Origin: Sphaerisporangium corydalis
GTDB lineage: Bacteria > Actinomycetota > Actinomycetes > Streptosporangiales > Streptosporangiaceae
Length of the DNA stretch: 64,000 nt
Assembly (NCBI RefSeq): GCF_025506355.1
Contig: NZ_JANZYP010000025.1
Span: forward strand, 44,928 to 108,927
Direction: 5' to 3'
Position numbers and translations under genes: made by a program. Positions 32,867-42,049 of this stretch are shown here, piece after piece (positions within the stretch are counted from its first letter, which is position 1; every line of letters begins with the position of its first letter). Under the pieces are notes generated by a model. That model did no database searches, was not told where the DNA came from, and saw nothing but the letters and a program-made list of their open reading frames with translations.

Positions 32867-33778
32867 GTGACCGAAACTCGGGCCCGGGGGTGCGACCACC
32901 CCATCGGATGCCACACAGGCGAGGTGCCGACGCTGGCGAGCGCGACCGTCGCGGCGCGGTTCTGGCTGCTCGTCGAGCACGCCGGCCCGTGGGCGTCCCA
33001 TCTGCCCGAGTGCGAGCTACCCTCCGAGGTCCACGAGCTGATCGCGCGCGCGGCCGATCTCGGGGTCCGTGCCCAGCTCATCCGGCGTCCGGGGCGCCGC
33101 TCCGCCGTCCGCGGGCCGGTCAGGATCCTGGTGGCCGACACCACGGCCGAGGTCCCCTGGGTGGCCGAAGGACGCTTCGAGGACCCCAGAGATCTTGACC
33201 TGGGATCTCTCTTGCGCGGAGTGGTTCCAGCGTCCTGCATACTGGTTAAGGAGCCGGTGTTCCTGGTCTGCACGCATGCCAGGCGCAACGCGTGTTGTGC
33301 CCGCATTGGCCTTCCCATCGCGCGGGTTTTGGGTGAAACCCTGCCGGGAAGAGTGTGGGAAACCACTCATGTGGGCGGCGATCGCTACGCCGCTAACCTT
33401 GTGTGCTTGCCACACGGGCTTTACTACGGCAGCATGTCTCAGGCTGCCGCGATCGCGGCGGCAAACGCGTACCGGCACGGCGAGATCGTTCTCGACCGCT
33501 TCCGGGGACGCGCGGGCATCCCTGAGCCATCGCAGGCCGCCGAGCATTTCGTCCGGGCACACACGGGCGATCTCTCGGTAGGCGGAGTGGCCGTGGAATC
33601 CACCAGGTCGGACGGTGACGTCACCGAGGCGATTGTGCGCCACGAGGACGTCCGGTTCCGGGTTGTGGTCGAGCGGACGGTTTTCGCGCCATGCGGTATG
33701 GCGTGCGCCGACACGATCATGACCTACCGGCTGGCGGCGCTGGAGCACATCCAGTGCGGCACGCCTGTTCTGACCTGA
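32867..33778 (+). CDS. Sucrase/ferredoxin-like Fe-S protein, iron-repressed
   Basis: A 303-aa protein of the sucraseferredoxin-like family (thioredoxin-like [2Fe-2S] fold). The conserved core is PVFLVCTHARRNACCARIG, then WETTHVGGDRYAANLVCLPH with Cys/His cluster ligands and GLYYGSM. The C-terminal part has CGMACADTIMTYRLAALE. The GTG at 32867 has GGGGAGG upstream. The iron box in its promoter predicts expression under iron limitation. Proteins of this family have been proposed as siderophore or ferric reductases; here that is inference from regulation, with no siderophore genes in the window. Confidence 0.85.
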   Translation: MTETRARGCDHPIGCHTGEVPTLASATVAARFWLLVEHAGPWASHLPECELPSEVHELIARAADLGVRAQLIRRPGRRSAVRGPVRILVADTTAEVPWVAEGRFEDPRDLDLGSLLRGVVPASCILVKEPVFLVCTHARRNACCARIGLPIARVLGETLPGRVWETTHVGGDRYAANLVCLPHGLYYGSMSQAAAIAAANAYRHGEIVLDRFRGRAGIPEPSQAAEHFVRAHTGDLSVGGVAVESTRSDGDVTEAIVRHEDVRFRVVVERTVFAPCGMACADTIMTYRLAALEHIQCGTPVLT

Positions 33779-33828
33779 GGCTCCTTCGGAGCCGGGAACA
33801 CCACGGACGACCAAGGCGTTGGAATCAG

Positions 33829-33845
33829 GGACGCCATATGCGTCC
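33829..33845. promoter_or_regulatory. GGACGC-CATAT-GCGTCC dyad upstream of whiB-like gene
   Basis: Perfect 6-bp arms around a 5-bp AT-rich centre, 46 bp before the WhiB-like start. It could be an operator or overlap the promoter; no partner is known. Confidence 0.4.
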
Positions 33846-33890
33846 AATGCGGCACAAACACGAAATACCTCTCACCTAAGGTGGTTTCTC

Positions 33891-34202
33891 ATGTCTCAGG
33901 TACGTCGGCAGATCGCCCGCCCGCGCCCCAGCTGGGGTTGGCAGGATGACGCCGCGTGCCGGGGAGAGGACCTTGTGCTGTTCTTCGGTCCCGACGGCGA
34001 GCGTCAGCCGGAGCGCGACATCCGCGAGCGCAAGGCCAAGGCCATCTGCGCACAGTGCCCCGTCCGCGCGGAGTGCCTCGACTACGCCCTTTCACGGCCG
34101 GAGAAGTATGGCACGTGGGGCGGGCTCAACGAGGACGAGCGCGCGTCGGAGCGCCGCCGGCGCATGCGGCGTGCCGCCAGCGCCGGCATCAGTGCCGCCT
34201 GA
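33891..34202 (+). CDS. WhiB-family iron-sulphur regulator
   Basis: A 103-aa Wbl protein. The four cluster cysteines are seen: DDAACRGED, then KAKAICAQCPVRAECLDYAL (C-x2-C-x5-C). The G[VI]WGG-type turn is GTWGGLNEDER, followed by a basic C-terminal tail RRRRMRRAAS that contacts DNA or sigma factor. Wbl proteins bind region 4 of the housekeeping sigma factor and sense redox or NO. The ATG at 33891 follows AAGGTGG; earlier in-frame residues are not counted. The exact Wbl class is not assigned. It is a single gene with its own promoter region of about 110 bp. Confidence 0.93.
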   Translation: MSQVRRQIARPRPSWGWQDDAACRGEDLVLFFGPDGERQPERDIRERKAKAICAQCPVRAECLDYALSRPEKYGTWGGLNEDERASERRRRMRRAASAGISAA

Positions 34203-34227
34203 ACCTCCACCGGCATGCATTCCCCGG

Positions 34228-34291
34228 CATGATCATGCGGCTTCTCCGCTCCTGTACGCCTCCAGGGCCGCAGTTGCCGCATGATCATGCG
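34228..34291. repeat. Two identical GCATGATCATGC palindromes
   Basis: The 12-bp palindrome GCATGATCATGC occurs at 34228-34239 and 34280-34291, 52 bp apart, between the convergent whiB-like and phosphoribosyltransferase genes. The second is extended to CCGCATGATCATGCGG. As inverted repeats they could pair with each other into a long stem with the intervening GCGGC...GCCGC, so a bidirectional terminator is possible. Confidence 0.6.
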
Positions 34292-34356
34292 GGTGTCCCC
34301 CTCCCGGGCGGCGCCCACCGATCTCCCCCGTCCCCTACGTAGGCGAAACCGTACGT

Positions 34357-35013
34357 TCACCGCCTTTGCCGCAGCAGGCGGAGAACGTCGGCGTCCGTCA
34401 GCTGGTCGAACCGCACGTACCGCTGACCGACCGCGTGGAACCCCGGCGGGGCGGCGATGACGACCACCTCGTCCGCCTCGTCCCTCAGTTCCGCGACCGT
34501 CCTCGGCGACCCCACCGGCACGGCCAGCACCAGCCGCCGTGACCCGGCCGCCCGCACGGCGCGCAGCGCGGCGCGGGCCGTCGCCCCGGTCGCCAGCCCG
34601 TCGTCCACCACGACGACGTCCCGCCGGGCCAGGCGCGGAAGCCGTCGCTCCCCCCGGTAGGCGGCCACCCTCCTGTCCAGCTCGCGCCGTTCGAGCTCGA
34701 CCACCGGCGTCACGTCCGCGGGTGTGATCCCCAGCCGGGACAGGAACTCCAGGTCGAGCACGGGTTCGCCGCCCTCGGCGAGCGCGCCGACCGCCAGCTC
34801 GGGCTGCCGTGGATGGCCGATCTTGCGGGTGACCAGGACGTCCAGCGGGGCGCCGAGCCGTTGCGCGATCGGCGCCGCCACGGCCACGCCGCCGCGCGGC
34901 AGGGCCAGGATCACCGGGTCGGCGAGGCCGAGCCGTGCCAGCTTCTCGGCGAGCAGGGTGCCCGCCTCCGCCCTGTCGGCGAAGGGGAGGGACACCCGCC
35001 GACTCGCGCCCAT
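34357..35013 (-). CDS. Phosphoribosyltransferase-domain protein
   Basis: A 218-aa type I PRTase-like protein. The PRPP-binding loop is DVVVVDDGLATGATARAALR (about residue 130), preceded by the ADPVILALPRGGVAVAAPIA strand-loop and GAPLDVLVTRKIGHP. No purine/pyrimidine-specific hood is evident. These standalone proteins are common in actinomycetes and often called hydrolases or PRTases of unknown substrate. The ATG at 35013 has AAAGGGGG upstream. Confidence 0.82.
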   Translation of the reverse strand: MGASRRVSLPFADRAEAGTLLAEKLARLGLADPVILALPRGGVAVAAPIAQRLGAPLDVLVTRKIGHPRQPELAVGALAEGGEPVLDLEFLSRLGITPADVTPVVELERRELDRRVAAYRGERRLPRLARRDVVVVDDGLATGATARAALRAVRAAGSRRLVLAVPVGSPRTVAELRDEADEVVVIAAPPGFHAVGQRYVRFDQLTDADVLRLLRQRR

Positions 35014-35115
35014 GCCCCCTTTCGTACCCTTTCGCGACCACCACAAGCCGCGTCGGCGGCGCGGTTCCCCCTCGGCCCGCGTACGGCACGGCCCCCGCCA
35101 GTGCCGTGCGCGGGT

Positions 35116-35146
35116 GACCGGCCGCCTCCGGGGACGGCGGCCGGTC
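35116..35146 (-). terminator. Terminator hairpin after rsgA
   Basis: GACCGGCCGCC (35116-35126) pairs perfectly with GGCGGCCGGTC (35136-35146) over a 9-nt loop, 13 bp past the rsgA stop. Confidence 0.7.
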
Positions 35147-35158
35147 GCGAGGGACGCC

Positions 35159-36259
35159 TCAGGGGCGGCCCTTCCCGCGCATGGACTTGTGGATGATCTT
35201 CCATTTGCGGGTCTGCTCGGACCGGAGCCGGGCGTCGGTGCGCCGCGCCATCCAGGCCGCCTCGCGCTGGAGCTTGTACCAGCTCTCCAGCCGGCGTTCC
35301 GGCAGTTCGCCGGATTCGACGGCGGAAAGTACGGCGCAGCCGGGCTCGCTCTCGTGGACGCAGTCGTCGAACCGGCACCCCTCGGCCAGCTCCTCGATGT
35401 CGGCGAACACCATGTCGACGCCCTGGCTCATCTCGTACAGGCCGACGCGGCGGATGCCCGGCGTGTCGATGACCAGGCCGCCGGCGGCCAGCGGGATCAG
35501 CTCGCGGTGGACGGTCGTGTGCCTGCCCCGGCCGTCACCGGCCCTGACCTGCTGGGTCTCCATCACCTCCTCGCCGGCCAGCGCGTTGACCAGCGTGGAC
35601 TTGCCCGCGCCCGACGCGCCGAGGATCACGGCGGTGCGCGACCCTTCGAGATGGCCACGCACCACCTCGACCCCCTCCCCCGAGATCGAGCTGACGGCGT
35701 GCAGGTCCACCCCCGGCGCGGCGGCGGCCACGTCGGCGAGCAGGCCGTCGAGGTGCTCCCCGACGAGGTCGGACTTGGTGATCAGCACGACCGGGCGGCC
35801 CCCGCTCTCCCAGGCCAGGGCGAGCAGCCGCTCGATGCGCCCGAGGTCGGCGAAGTCGGTCGCGTGCAGGGCGGGCTCGGCGACGAAGACGACGTCGACG
35901 TTGGCGGCCAGCACCTGGCCCTGGGAGTCGCCGGACAGGCCGCCCCGCGAGACCCTGCGCACCCCGCCCCGGACGAACGCGGTCCTTCTCGGCAGGATCG
36001 CGTCGAGCTCGTAACGGCCCTCGGGCAGCAGGGTGAGCGCGGCCCAGTCGCCCACGCAGGGCAGCGCCACCGGGTCGTCCACGGTCGCCCGGCGCAGCCG
36101 GGCCGCGTACTGGGCGTTGTGGTGGCCGTCGGCGGCGATGACGTCGGCGACGCCGCGGTCGACGCGGGCCACGCGGGCGGGGACGGTGCCGCCCGGAAGA
36201 TCGGCGGCGAGGGACTCGTTCCAGCCGAGAGAAAGAAGATCATGACCGGGAGTGGTCAC
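35159..36259 (-). CDS. rsgA: Ribosome small-subunit GTPase RsgA
   Basis: A 366-aa circularly permuted GTPase that helps late 30S maturation. Motifs appear in the permuted order: VVLITKSDLVGEH (G4), SSISGEG (G5), ILGASGAGKSTLVNAL (G1/P-loop), then GGLVIDTPGIRR (G3). The N-terminus is an OB fold (VARVDRGVADVIAADG); the C-terminal zinc motif is CRFDDCVHESEPGC. The first in-frame GTG (36268) has its AAGG too close, so GTG 36259 is preferred. It has its own terminator and no operon partner; roughly 220 bp separate it from glyA. Confidence 0.92.
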   Translation of the reverse strand: MTTPGHDLLSLGWNESLAADLPGGTVPARVARVDRGVADVIAADGHHNAQYAARLRRATVDDPVALPCVGDWAALTLLPEGRYELDAILPRRTAFVRGGVRRVSRGGLSGDSQGQVLAANVDVVFVAEPALHATDFADLGRIERLLALAWESGGRPVVLITKSDLVGEHLDGLLADVAAAAPGVDLHAVSSISGEGVEVVRGHLEGSRTAVILGASGAGKSTLVNALAGEEVMETQQVRAGDGRGRHTTVHRELIPLAAGGLVIDTPGIRRVGLYEMSQGVDMVFADIEELAEGCRFDDCVHESEPGCAVLSAVESGELPERRLESWYKLQREAAWMARRTDARLRSEQTRKWKIIHKSMRGKGRP

Positions 36260-36402
36260 TTGAGGCACCCTTCGGGAACCGGGTGCCCGCAGCTTCAGCG
36301 CGTAGGGGACACCCGGGAGGAATCGGACATAGAGGTACTCAGAAAGGTCCTCATATTCCTCACCTCCGAAGCGTCGGGACCGCCTTGTTCAGAAGCGGCG
36401 AA

Positions 36403-36430
36403 GCCGGGCCCACTTTATCGCGGGCCCGGC
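36403..36430 (-). terminator. Terminator hairpin after glyA
   Basis: GCCGGGCCC (36403-36411) and GGGCCCGGC (36422-36430) form a perfect 9-bp stem around a 10-nt AT-containing loop, 50 bp past the glyA stop. Confidence 0.65.
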
Positions 36431-36479
36431 CCCTCCGGGCAACACATTTTACCGTCGGCCGAGGCCGGGCGGTCTGCCG

Positions 36480-37733
<1,254 letters not shown>

Positions 37734-37762
37734 GGCCCTGCCCTTCGTTGGACTCCGGCGAA

Positions 37763-37835
37763 GACCCAGGCGCTCGGCCCTCGCCCTACTCGCTCCCTGG
37801 TGGTGACCCACCCCAGACGCGCCAGTCACGTCGGG
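37763..37835 (-). ncRNA. ZTP/ZMP riboswitch (pfl motif) of glyA
   Basis: On the minus strand the glyA leader reads CGTGACTGGCG (37820-37831), GTGGGTCACCACCAGGGAGC and, near the end, GCGCCTGGGTC (37763-37773). The CGUGACUGGC, ACCACC-GGGAGC and CGCCUGGG blocks, in this order, are the conserved core of the pfl motif, which senses AICAR 5'-mono/triphosphate. In actinobacteria it typically controls glyA and folate genes. The aptamer starts directly at the end of the upstream YihY gene; the 29 nt between it and the ATG would hold the expression platform including the ribosome site. Confidence 0.82.
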
Positions 37836-38846
37836 TTAGACGATAGCGGACTCACCGTTTCTGCTGGTTCCCCTAGTGGGCCACAGGCGGTCGAACTCGG
37901 CGTTCAGCGTCGCGCCGATGAGGACCGCCAGGGCGGTGATGTAGAGCCACAGCAGGACCGCGATCGGGGCGGCCAGCGAGCCGTAGATGGACAGCGGGGT
38001 GAACCACGCGGCGAGCACCTCGCGCAGGACGGCCGCGCAGACGATCCAGATGAGCAGCGCGAGCAGCGCCCCCGGCACCTCACGCCACCAGCGGGTCCGT
38101 TCGGGCACGCTGACGTGGTATAGCAGCGTGAGCACCAGCACCGACCCTATGACGACCACCGGCCAGTAGAACACCGCCACCACGGCGCTGTACTGCGGGA
38201 ACGCGCCCGACAGCAACGTCGGGCCGATCACCAGCACCGGGATCACGATCAGGCCGATCACCAGGGCCGCCAGGTAGAGCCCGAACGACAGGATGCGCGT
38301 GCGGATGATCCCCCGCGTCTCGCCGAGGCCGTAGGAGATCGAGATGAGGTCGACGTAGACGAACAGGGCCCGCGAGCCCGACCACAGCGCGAGCAGGAAG
38401 CCCACCGAGATCAGCGAGACCTGGCCGCCCCTGAGCACGTCGTCGAGCAGGGGCTTGACCACCCGGTCGACCGTGCCGCCGGTGAACAGCAGGTGGGCCT
38501 GGTCCAGCACCCAGCCCCGGGTCTCGGCGATGGTGTCGGGGCCGAGGACGCCGCTGAGGTGGCCGAGCAGGCCGATCAGGCCGAGGACGAACGGCGGCAG
38601 CGACAGCAGCGCGAAGAACGCGGCCTCGCCCGCCAGGCCGGTGACCCGGTAGTTGAACCCGGCGACCGTCGTCGCCTTGGTCAGCGCCCAGACGCGGGAA
38701 CGGCGCGCGACGCGGAAGGCGCGGGTGCCGCGGACCGCCGACAGGCCGGCGGTGGCGTTCTCCCTGGCCTTGGCCCTGACCAGTCTCCAGCGAGGCCGCC
38801 GCCCCGAGGGACCGGACGACCTGGTCGGAGCGTTGGTGGACGTCAT
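37836..38846 (-). CDS. YihY/BrkB-family membrane protein
   Basis: A 336-aa inner-membrane protein with about six helices and a basic N-terminal cytoplasmic part. The family pattern is visible in the first helix region (YRVTGLAGEAAFFALLSLPPFVLG), RALFVYVDLISISYGL and the C-terminal YGSLAAPIAVLLWLYITALAVLIG. YihY/UPF0761 proteins were once called ribonuclease BN but are membrane proteins of unknown function, possibly transport. I choose ATG 38846; an ATG eight codons earlier exists. Its stop abuts the glyA riboswitch. Confidence 0.87.
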   Translation of the reverse strand: MTSTNAPTRSSGPSGRRPRWRLVRAKARENATAGLSAVRGTRAFRVARRSRVWALTKATTVAGFNYRVTGLAGEAAFFALLSLPPFVLGLIGLLGHLSGVLGPDTIAETRGWVLDQAHLLFTGGTVDRVVKPLLDDVLRGGQVSLISVGFLLALWSGSRALFVYVDLISISYGLGETRGIIRTRILSFGLYLAALVIGLIVIPVLVIGPTLLSGAFPQYSAVVAVFYWPVVVIGSVLVLTLLYHVSVPERTRWWREVPGALLALLIWIVCAAVLREVLAAWFTPLSIYGSLAAPIAVLLWLYITALAVLIGATLNAEFDRLWPTRGTSRNGESAIV

Positions 38847-39017
38847 GGAATCCAAAGGTGTTCGCAACATGGCTCTACCACGACCCCACCCTGCAGCGTT
38901 GTCCGTGCGTGGCGACTACCCCGTAAGGCGCGATCCTATCCGGGCAGGGATCGGCGACCCCTCATTCTAGCCATTCCGGACAGGTAACGACCCGCCCAAG
39001 CGAGGCCCGCGACCAGG

Positions 39018-39830
39018 TCACTGAGGCTCGCCCAGGGCCCTGGTCCTGCCGGGCGTGCGGCCCTCCCCCGGCGGCCCGGCGAACGCCTGCGCGACCGACA
39101 TCCACGCCTCGGCCGTGGCGCCCCGCACCTCAAGGGCCGCGTCGGCGCGGTGGCAACGCTGGGTGACCAGCAGGCAGAAGTCGAGCGCCGGGCCCCTCAC
39201 CAGGTCGGCGGCGTCCTCGGGGCCCTGGCTCCACGGCGTGCCGCCGGGCAGCGTCAGCTCGACGCGCACCGGGCCCGGGGGCGGGTCCATCCCCCGCATG
39301 ACGAACCCGTACGGCATGGCGCGGACGCCGAGCAGCGCCACGTGCCTGAGCCGGGCGGTGGGCACGCGGGTGATCTCCAGCGCGTCCGCCACGTCCTGCC
39401 CGTGCGCCCAGGTCTCCATCAGGCGCGCGGTGACGAAGGAGGCGGCCGACATGTCCGGCCCGTACCACGGCAGCCGCGCCTTCGGGTCGAGCTTCTCGAA
39501 GGTGTCCAGGCCGCGGGCGCGGGCCGTGCCGAACCACTCCAGCACCTGGCCGGGCGCCAGGGTGCGCGACGCGACGGCGATCTCGTCCACGGCGGAGTCG
39601 CCCCGGGCCATCAGGGCGGGCAACGACGCGCGGAAGCCGTCGGGGTCGGTCGCGGCCGTGGTCGCCGCGTCGTCGAACCAGGCGAGATGGCTGATCTGGT
39701 CGCGTACGGCCCAGCCACGCGCGGGCGTCGGGCGCTCCCACCCCGAGGGGTCCAGCGACCGGATCATGGCCGTCAGCTCGGCGCTCTCCGCCCGGAGATC
39801 GGCGAGCAGCTCGGACATGGAGACGGCCAT
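39018..39830 (-). CDS. TIGR03084-like metal-binding (mycothiol/DinB fold) protein
   Basis: A 270-aa protein of the maleylpyruvate-isomerase/DinB-like fold: LDPSGWERPTPARGWAVRDQISHLAWFDDAA has the first His/Trp pattern, and METWAHGQDVADAL supplies the other metal His. A C-terminal sterol-carrier-like segment includes PVRVELTLPGG and QRCHRADAALEVRG. It matches the actinobacterial TIGR03084 group. ATG 39830 is preferred for its GGAGG site. The thiol cofactor would be mycothiol, but the substrate is unknown. Confidence 0.82.
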   Translation of the reverse strand: MAVSMSELLADLRAESAELTAMIRSLDPSGWERPTPARGWAVRDQISHLAWFDDAATTAATDPDGFRASLPALMARGDSAVDEIAVASRTLAPGQVLEWFGTARARGLDTFEKLDPKARLPWYGPDMSAASFVTARLMETWAHGQDVADALEITRVPTARLRHVALLGVRAMPYGFVMRGMDPPPGPVRVELTLPGGTPWSQGPEDAADLVRGPALDFCLLVTQRCHRADAALEVRGATAEAWMSVAQAFAGPPGEGRTPGRTRALGEPQ

Positions 39831-39911
39831 GCGCACCTCCGGGTCACATGGGGGGTTCGCGCCAGCGTAACCGAATCATGTTCTTGAAGGAACAGGAGGA
39901 AAATCGCAGGT

Positions 39912-40037
39912 GTGATCTGCGCCGAATGCAAGGACGACCGGCACGACGAGTGCCCGGGCGGGTCCTGGTGCGACTGCCAGCACCGGCCTTCCGACGAGCC
40001 CCACGAGCCCGCGCCGGCCTGGCCGAACAGCGGCTGA
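39912..40037 (+). CDS. Small Cys-rich protein (41 aa)
   Basis: A very short gene: GTG 39912, with AGGAGGAAAA upstream, to TGA 40037. The protein has MICAECKDDRHDECPGGSWC followed by DCQH and a Pro-rich tail; five Cys and two to three His in the first 25 residues look like a small zinc-binding knuckle. It is encoded just before the sulphite-reductase leader region, but has its own ribosome site. Similar tiny proteins occur in other actinomycetes as I recall; function unknown. Confidence 0.6.
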   Translation: MICAECKDDRHDECPGGSWCDCQHRPSDEPHEPAPAWPNSG

Positions 40038-40070
40038 ACATGCCCCGATGTCCAAAGTGTGGACCTGATG

Positions 40071-40099
40071 TTGGACATCCGGCGGGCGGCGGGTATCGT
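40071..40099 (+). promoter_or_regulatory. Promoter of the sulphite reductase leader
   Basis: TTGGAC (40071-40076), a 17-bp spacer and TATCGT (40094-40099) make a good housekeeping-type promoter. The expected start of transcription falls at about 40106-40107, exactly on the ATG of the leader peptide, which would therefore be leaderless. Confidence 0.6.
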
Positions 40100-40106
40100 T
40101 TGGGCC

Positions 40107-40190
40107 ATGCCAGCGGACCCGCTTCTCGTCGTGCGACGCCACGTCGACTTCCTGCGTGTCCGCAGTGCCATCTGTAGTGACGCCCGTTGA
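40107..40190 (+). CDS. Cysteine-type leader peptide (27 aa)
   Basis: MPADPLLVVRRHVDFLRVRS followed by AICSDAR and TGA. The R-H-V/I-D-x-x-R-x-x-S-A-I/A-C pattern is that of the actinobacterial putative leader peptide family found upstream of sulphur-assimilation genes; the Cys codon near the end would report cysteinyl-tRNA supply. A small hairpin with a following T-rich tract lies at 40227-40248. Translation is probably leaderless. I infer cysteine-dependent attenuation of the sulphite reductase gene. Confidence 0.72.
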   Translation: MPADPLLVVRRHVDFLRVRSAICSDAR

Positions 40191-40226
40191 TCGTCGCCCA
40201 CTGTTGACTTCTGCCAGCACGGGCGC

Positions 40227-40248
40227 GTGACAGGCGTCACTTTCTTGT
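40227..40248 (+). terminator. Possible attenuator hairpin
   Basis: GTGAC-AGGC-GTCAC followed by TTTCTTGT, 37 nt past the leader peptide stop and 85 nt before the sulphite reductase start. The stem is short (5 bp), so attenuation is only a suggestion. Confidence 0.35.
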
Positions 40249-40332
40249 ACCCCCGCACTCAATGTCGAGGCGGGAGGCTGCCTGCTCACGTGTGCGTGTG
40301 AACCCGATGACCTTCTCGGCAAAGGACGCACC

Positions 40333-42015
40333 ATGACCAGCCCGCCCCGGCCTGCGAACCGCCACCACAAGCGCCCGCGAGGCGAAGGCCAGTGGGCTCT
40401 CGGTTACCGTGAGCCGCTGAACAAGAACGAGGAGAACAAGAAGAACGACGACGGGCTCAACGTCCGCCAGCGGATCATCGACGTCTACTCCAAGAGGGGC
40501 TTCGACTCGATCGACCCCGCCGACCTGCGCGGCAGGTTCCGGTGGTTCGGGCTCTACACCCAGCGCAAGCCGGGCATCGACGGCGGCAAGACCGCGATCC
40601 TGGAGCCCGAAGAGCTCGACGACCGCTACTTCATGTTGCGCGTCCGCATCGACGGCGGCCGGCTGAACCTGGCCCAGCTCCGCACGATCGCCGACATCGC
40701 CAACAGGTACGCCCGGGGCACGGCGGACGTCACCGACCGGCAGAACATCCAGCTCCACTGGATCGAGGTCGAGTCGGTCCCCGCCATCTGGGAGGCGCTG
40801 GAGGCCGTCGGTCTTTCGACCATGGAGGCGTGCGGCGACACCCCGAGGGTCATGCTCGGCTGCCCGCTGGCCGGCATCGACGCCGACGAGGTGATCGACG
40901 CCACCCCTCAGATCGAGGACACGGTCGCGCGGTACATCGGCGACCCCGCGTACTCCAACCTGCCCCGCAAGTTCAAGTCGGCGATGAGCGGCTGCCCGGC
41001 CCACTGCACCGTCCACGAGATCAACGACATCGCGTTCGTCGGCGTGGTGAACGAGCAGGGCGAGAAGGGCTTCGACCTGTGGGTCGGCGGCGGGCTGTCG
41101 ACCAACCCCATGCTGGGCAAGCGGCTCGGCACGTTCGTCCGCCCCGAGCAGGTGCACGAGGTGTGGGCCGGGGTGATCGGCATCTTCCGCGACTACGGCT
41201 ACCGGCGCCTGCGCCACCGCGCGCGCATCAAGTTCCTGGTCAACGACTGGGGGCCGGAGAAGTTCCGCGAGATCCTGGAGAAGGAGTACCTCCGGTTCCC
41301 GCTGCCCGACGGCCCCGCGCCCGAGCCGCCGCGCGGCGGGCGGCGCGACCACGTCGGGGTGCACAAGCAGAAGAACGGTGACTTCTACGTCGGCTTCGCC
41401 CCCAAGGTGGGGCGGCTCGACGGCGACCGGCTCAACCTGATCGCCGACATCGCCGAGCGGTACGGCTCCGACAGCGTCCGCACGACCGTCGAGCAGAAGA
41501 TGGTCATCCTGGACATCGCCCCCGACAAGGTGGACGGCGTCGTCGCCGACCTGGAGGCCGCCGACCTGCAGGTCAACCCGAGCACGTTCCGCCGCCAGAC
41601 GATGGCCTGCACGGGCATCGAATACTGCAAGCTGGCGATCGTCGAGACCAAGGGGCTCGCCTCCGACCTCATCGACGAGCTGGAGCGCCGCCTGCCCGGC
41701 TTCACCGACCCCCTGACCATCAACGTCAACGGCTGCCCGAACTCCTGCGCCCGCATCCAGGTCGCCGACATCGGCCTGAAGGGCCAGCTCATCACCAACG
41801 AGGGCGGCGAGCAGGTGGAGGGCTTCCAGATCCACCTGGGCGGGTCGCTGGGCGTCAACCCCGGCTTCGGCCGCAAGGTCCGCGGGCTCAAGGCGACCGC
41901 CGGCGAGCTTCCCGACTACATCGAGCGGGTCCTGAAGAACTTCCAGAGCCAGAAGGACGACGGGGAGACCTTCTCCGCGTGGGTCCAGCGCGCCGAGGAG
42001 GCGGACCTCAAGTGA
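40333..42015 (+). CDS. sirA: Ferredoxin-sulphite reductase (siroheme; NirA/SirA type)
   Basis: A 560-aa siroheme/[4Fe-4S] enzyme that reduces sulphite to sulphide with ferredoxin. Two ferredoxin-like half-domains (LRVRIDGGRLNLAQLRTIAD; YVGFAPKVGRLDGDRLNLIA) alternate with two nitrite/sulphite reductase repeats. Cluster ligands are in MACTGIEYCKLA and VNGCPNSCARIQ. DRQNIQLHWI and the possible Tyr-Cys pair near the active site (FGLYTQRK, MEACGD) recall Mycobacterium tuberculosis NirA, which acts on sulphite. ATG 40333 has AAAGGA upstream. The leader peptide and the downstream cysH and chelatase genes support sulphite over nitrite. Confidence 0.93.
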   Translation: MTSPPRPANRHHKRPRGEGQWALGYREPLNKNEENKKNDDGLNVRQRIIDVYSKRGFDSIDPADLRGRFRWFGLYTQRKPGIDGGKTAILEPEELDDRYFMLRVRIDGGRLNLAQLRTIADIANRYARGTADVTDRQNIQLHWIEVESVPAIWEALEAVGLSTMEACGDTPRVMLGCPLAGIDADEVIDATPQIEDTVARYIGDPAYSNLPRKFKSAMSGCPAHCTVHEINDIAFVGVVNEQGEKGFDLWVGGGLSTNPMLGKRLGTFVRPEQVHEVWAGVIGIFRDYGYRRLRHRARIKFLVNDWGPEKFREILEKEYLRFPLPDGPAPEPPRGGRRDHVGVHKQKNGDFYVGFAPKVGRLDGDRLNLIADIAERYGSDSVRTTVEQKMVILDIAPDKVDGVVADLEAADLQVNPSTFRRQTMACTGIEYCKLAIVETKGLASDLIDELERRLPGFTDPLTINVNGCPNSCARIQVADIGLKGQLITNEGGEQVEGFQIHLGGSLGVNPGFGRKVRGLKATAGELPDYIERVLKNFQSQKDDGETFSAWVQRAEEADLK

Positions 42016-42049
42016 GCTCCCTGAGCGGCCCGTGGGACGGGGGGACGTC

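Noticed and set aside
40333..42015. Nitrite reductase in nitrate assimilation
   Set aside because: The neighbours are cysH, a sirohydrochlorin chelatase and a cysteine-type leader peptide, and no nitrate reductase or transporter is nearby; sulphite is the more likely substrate.
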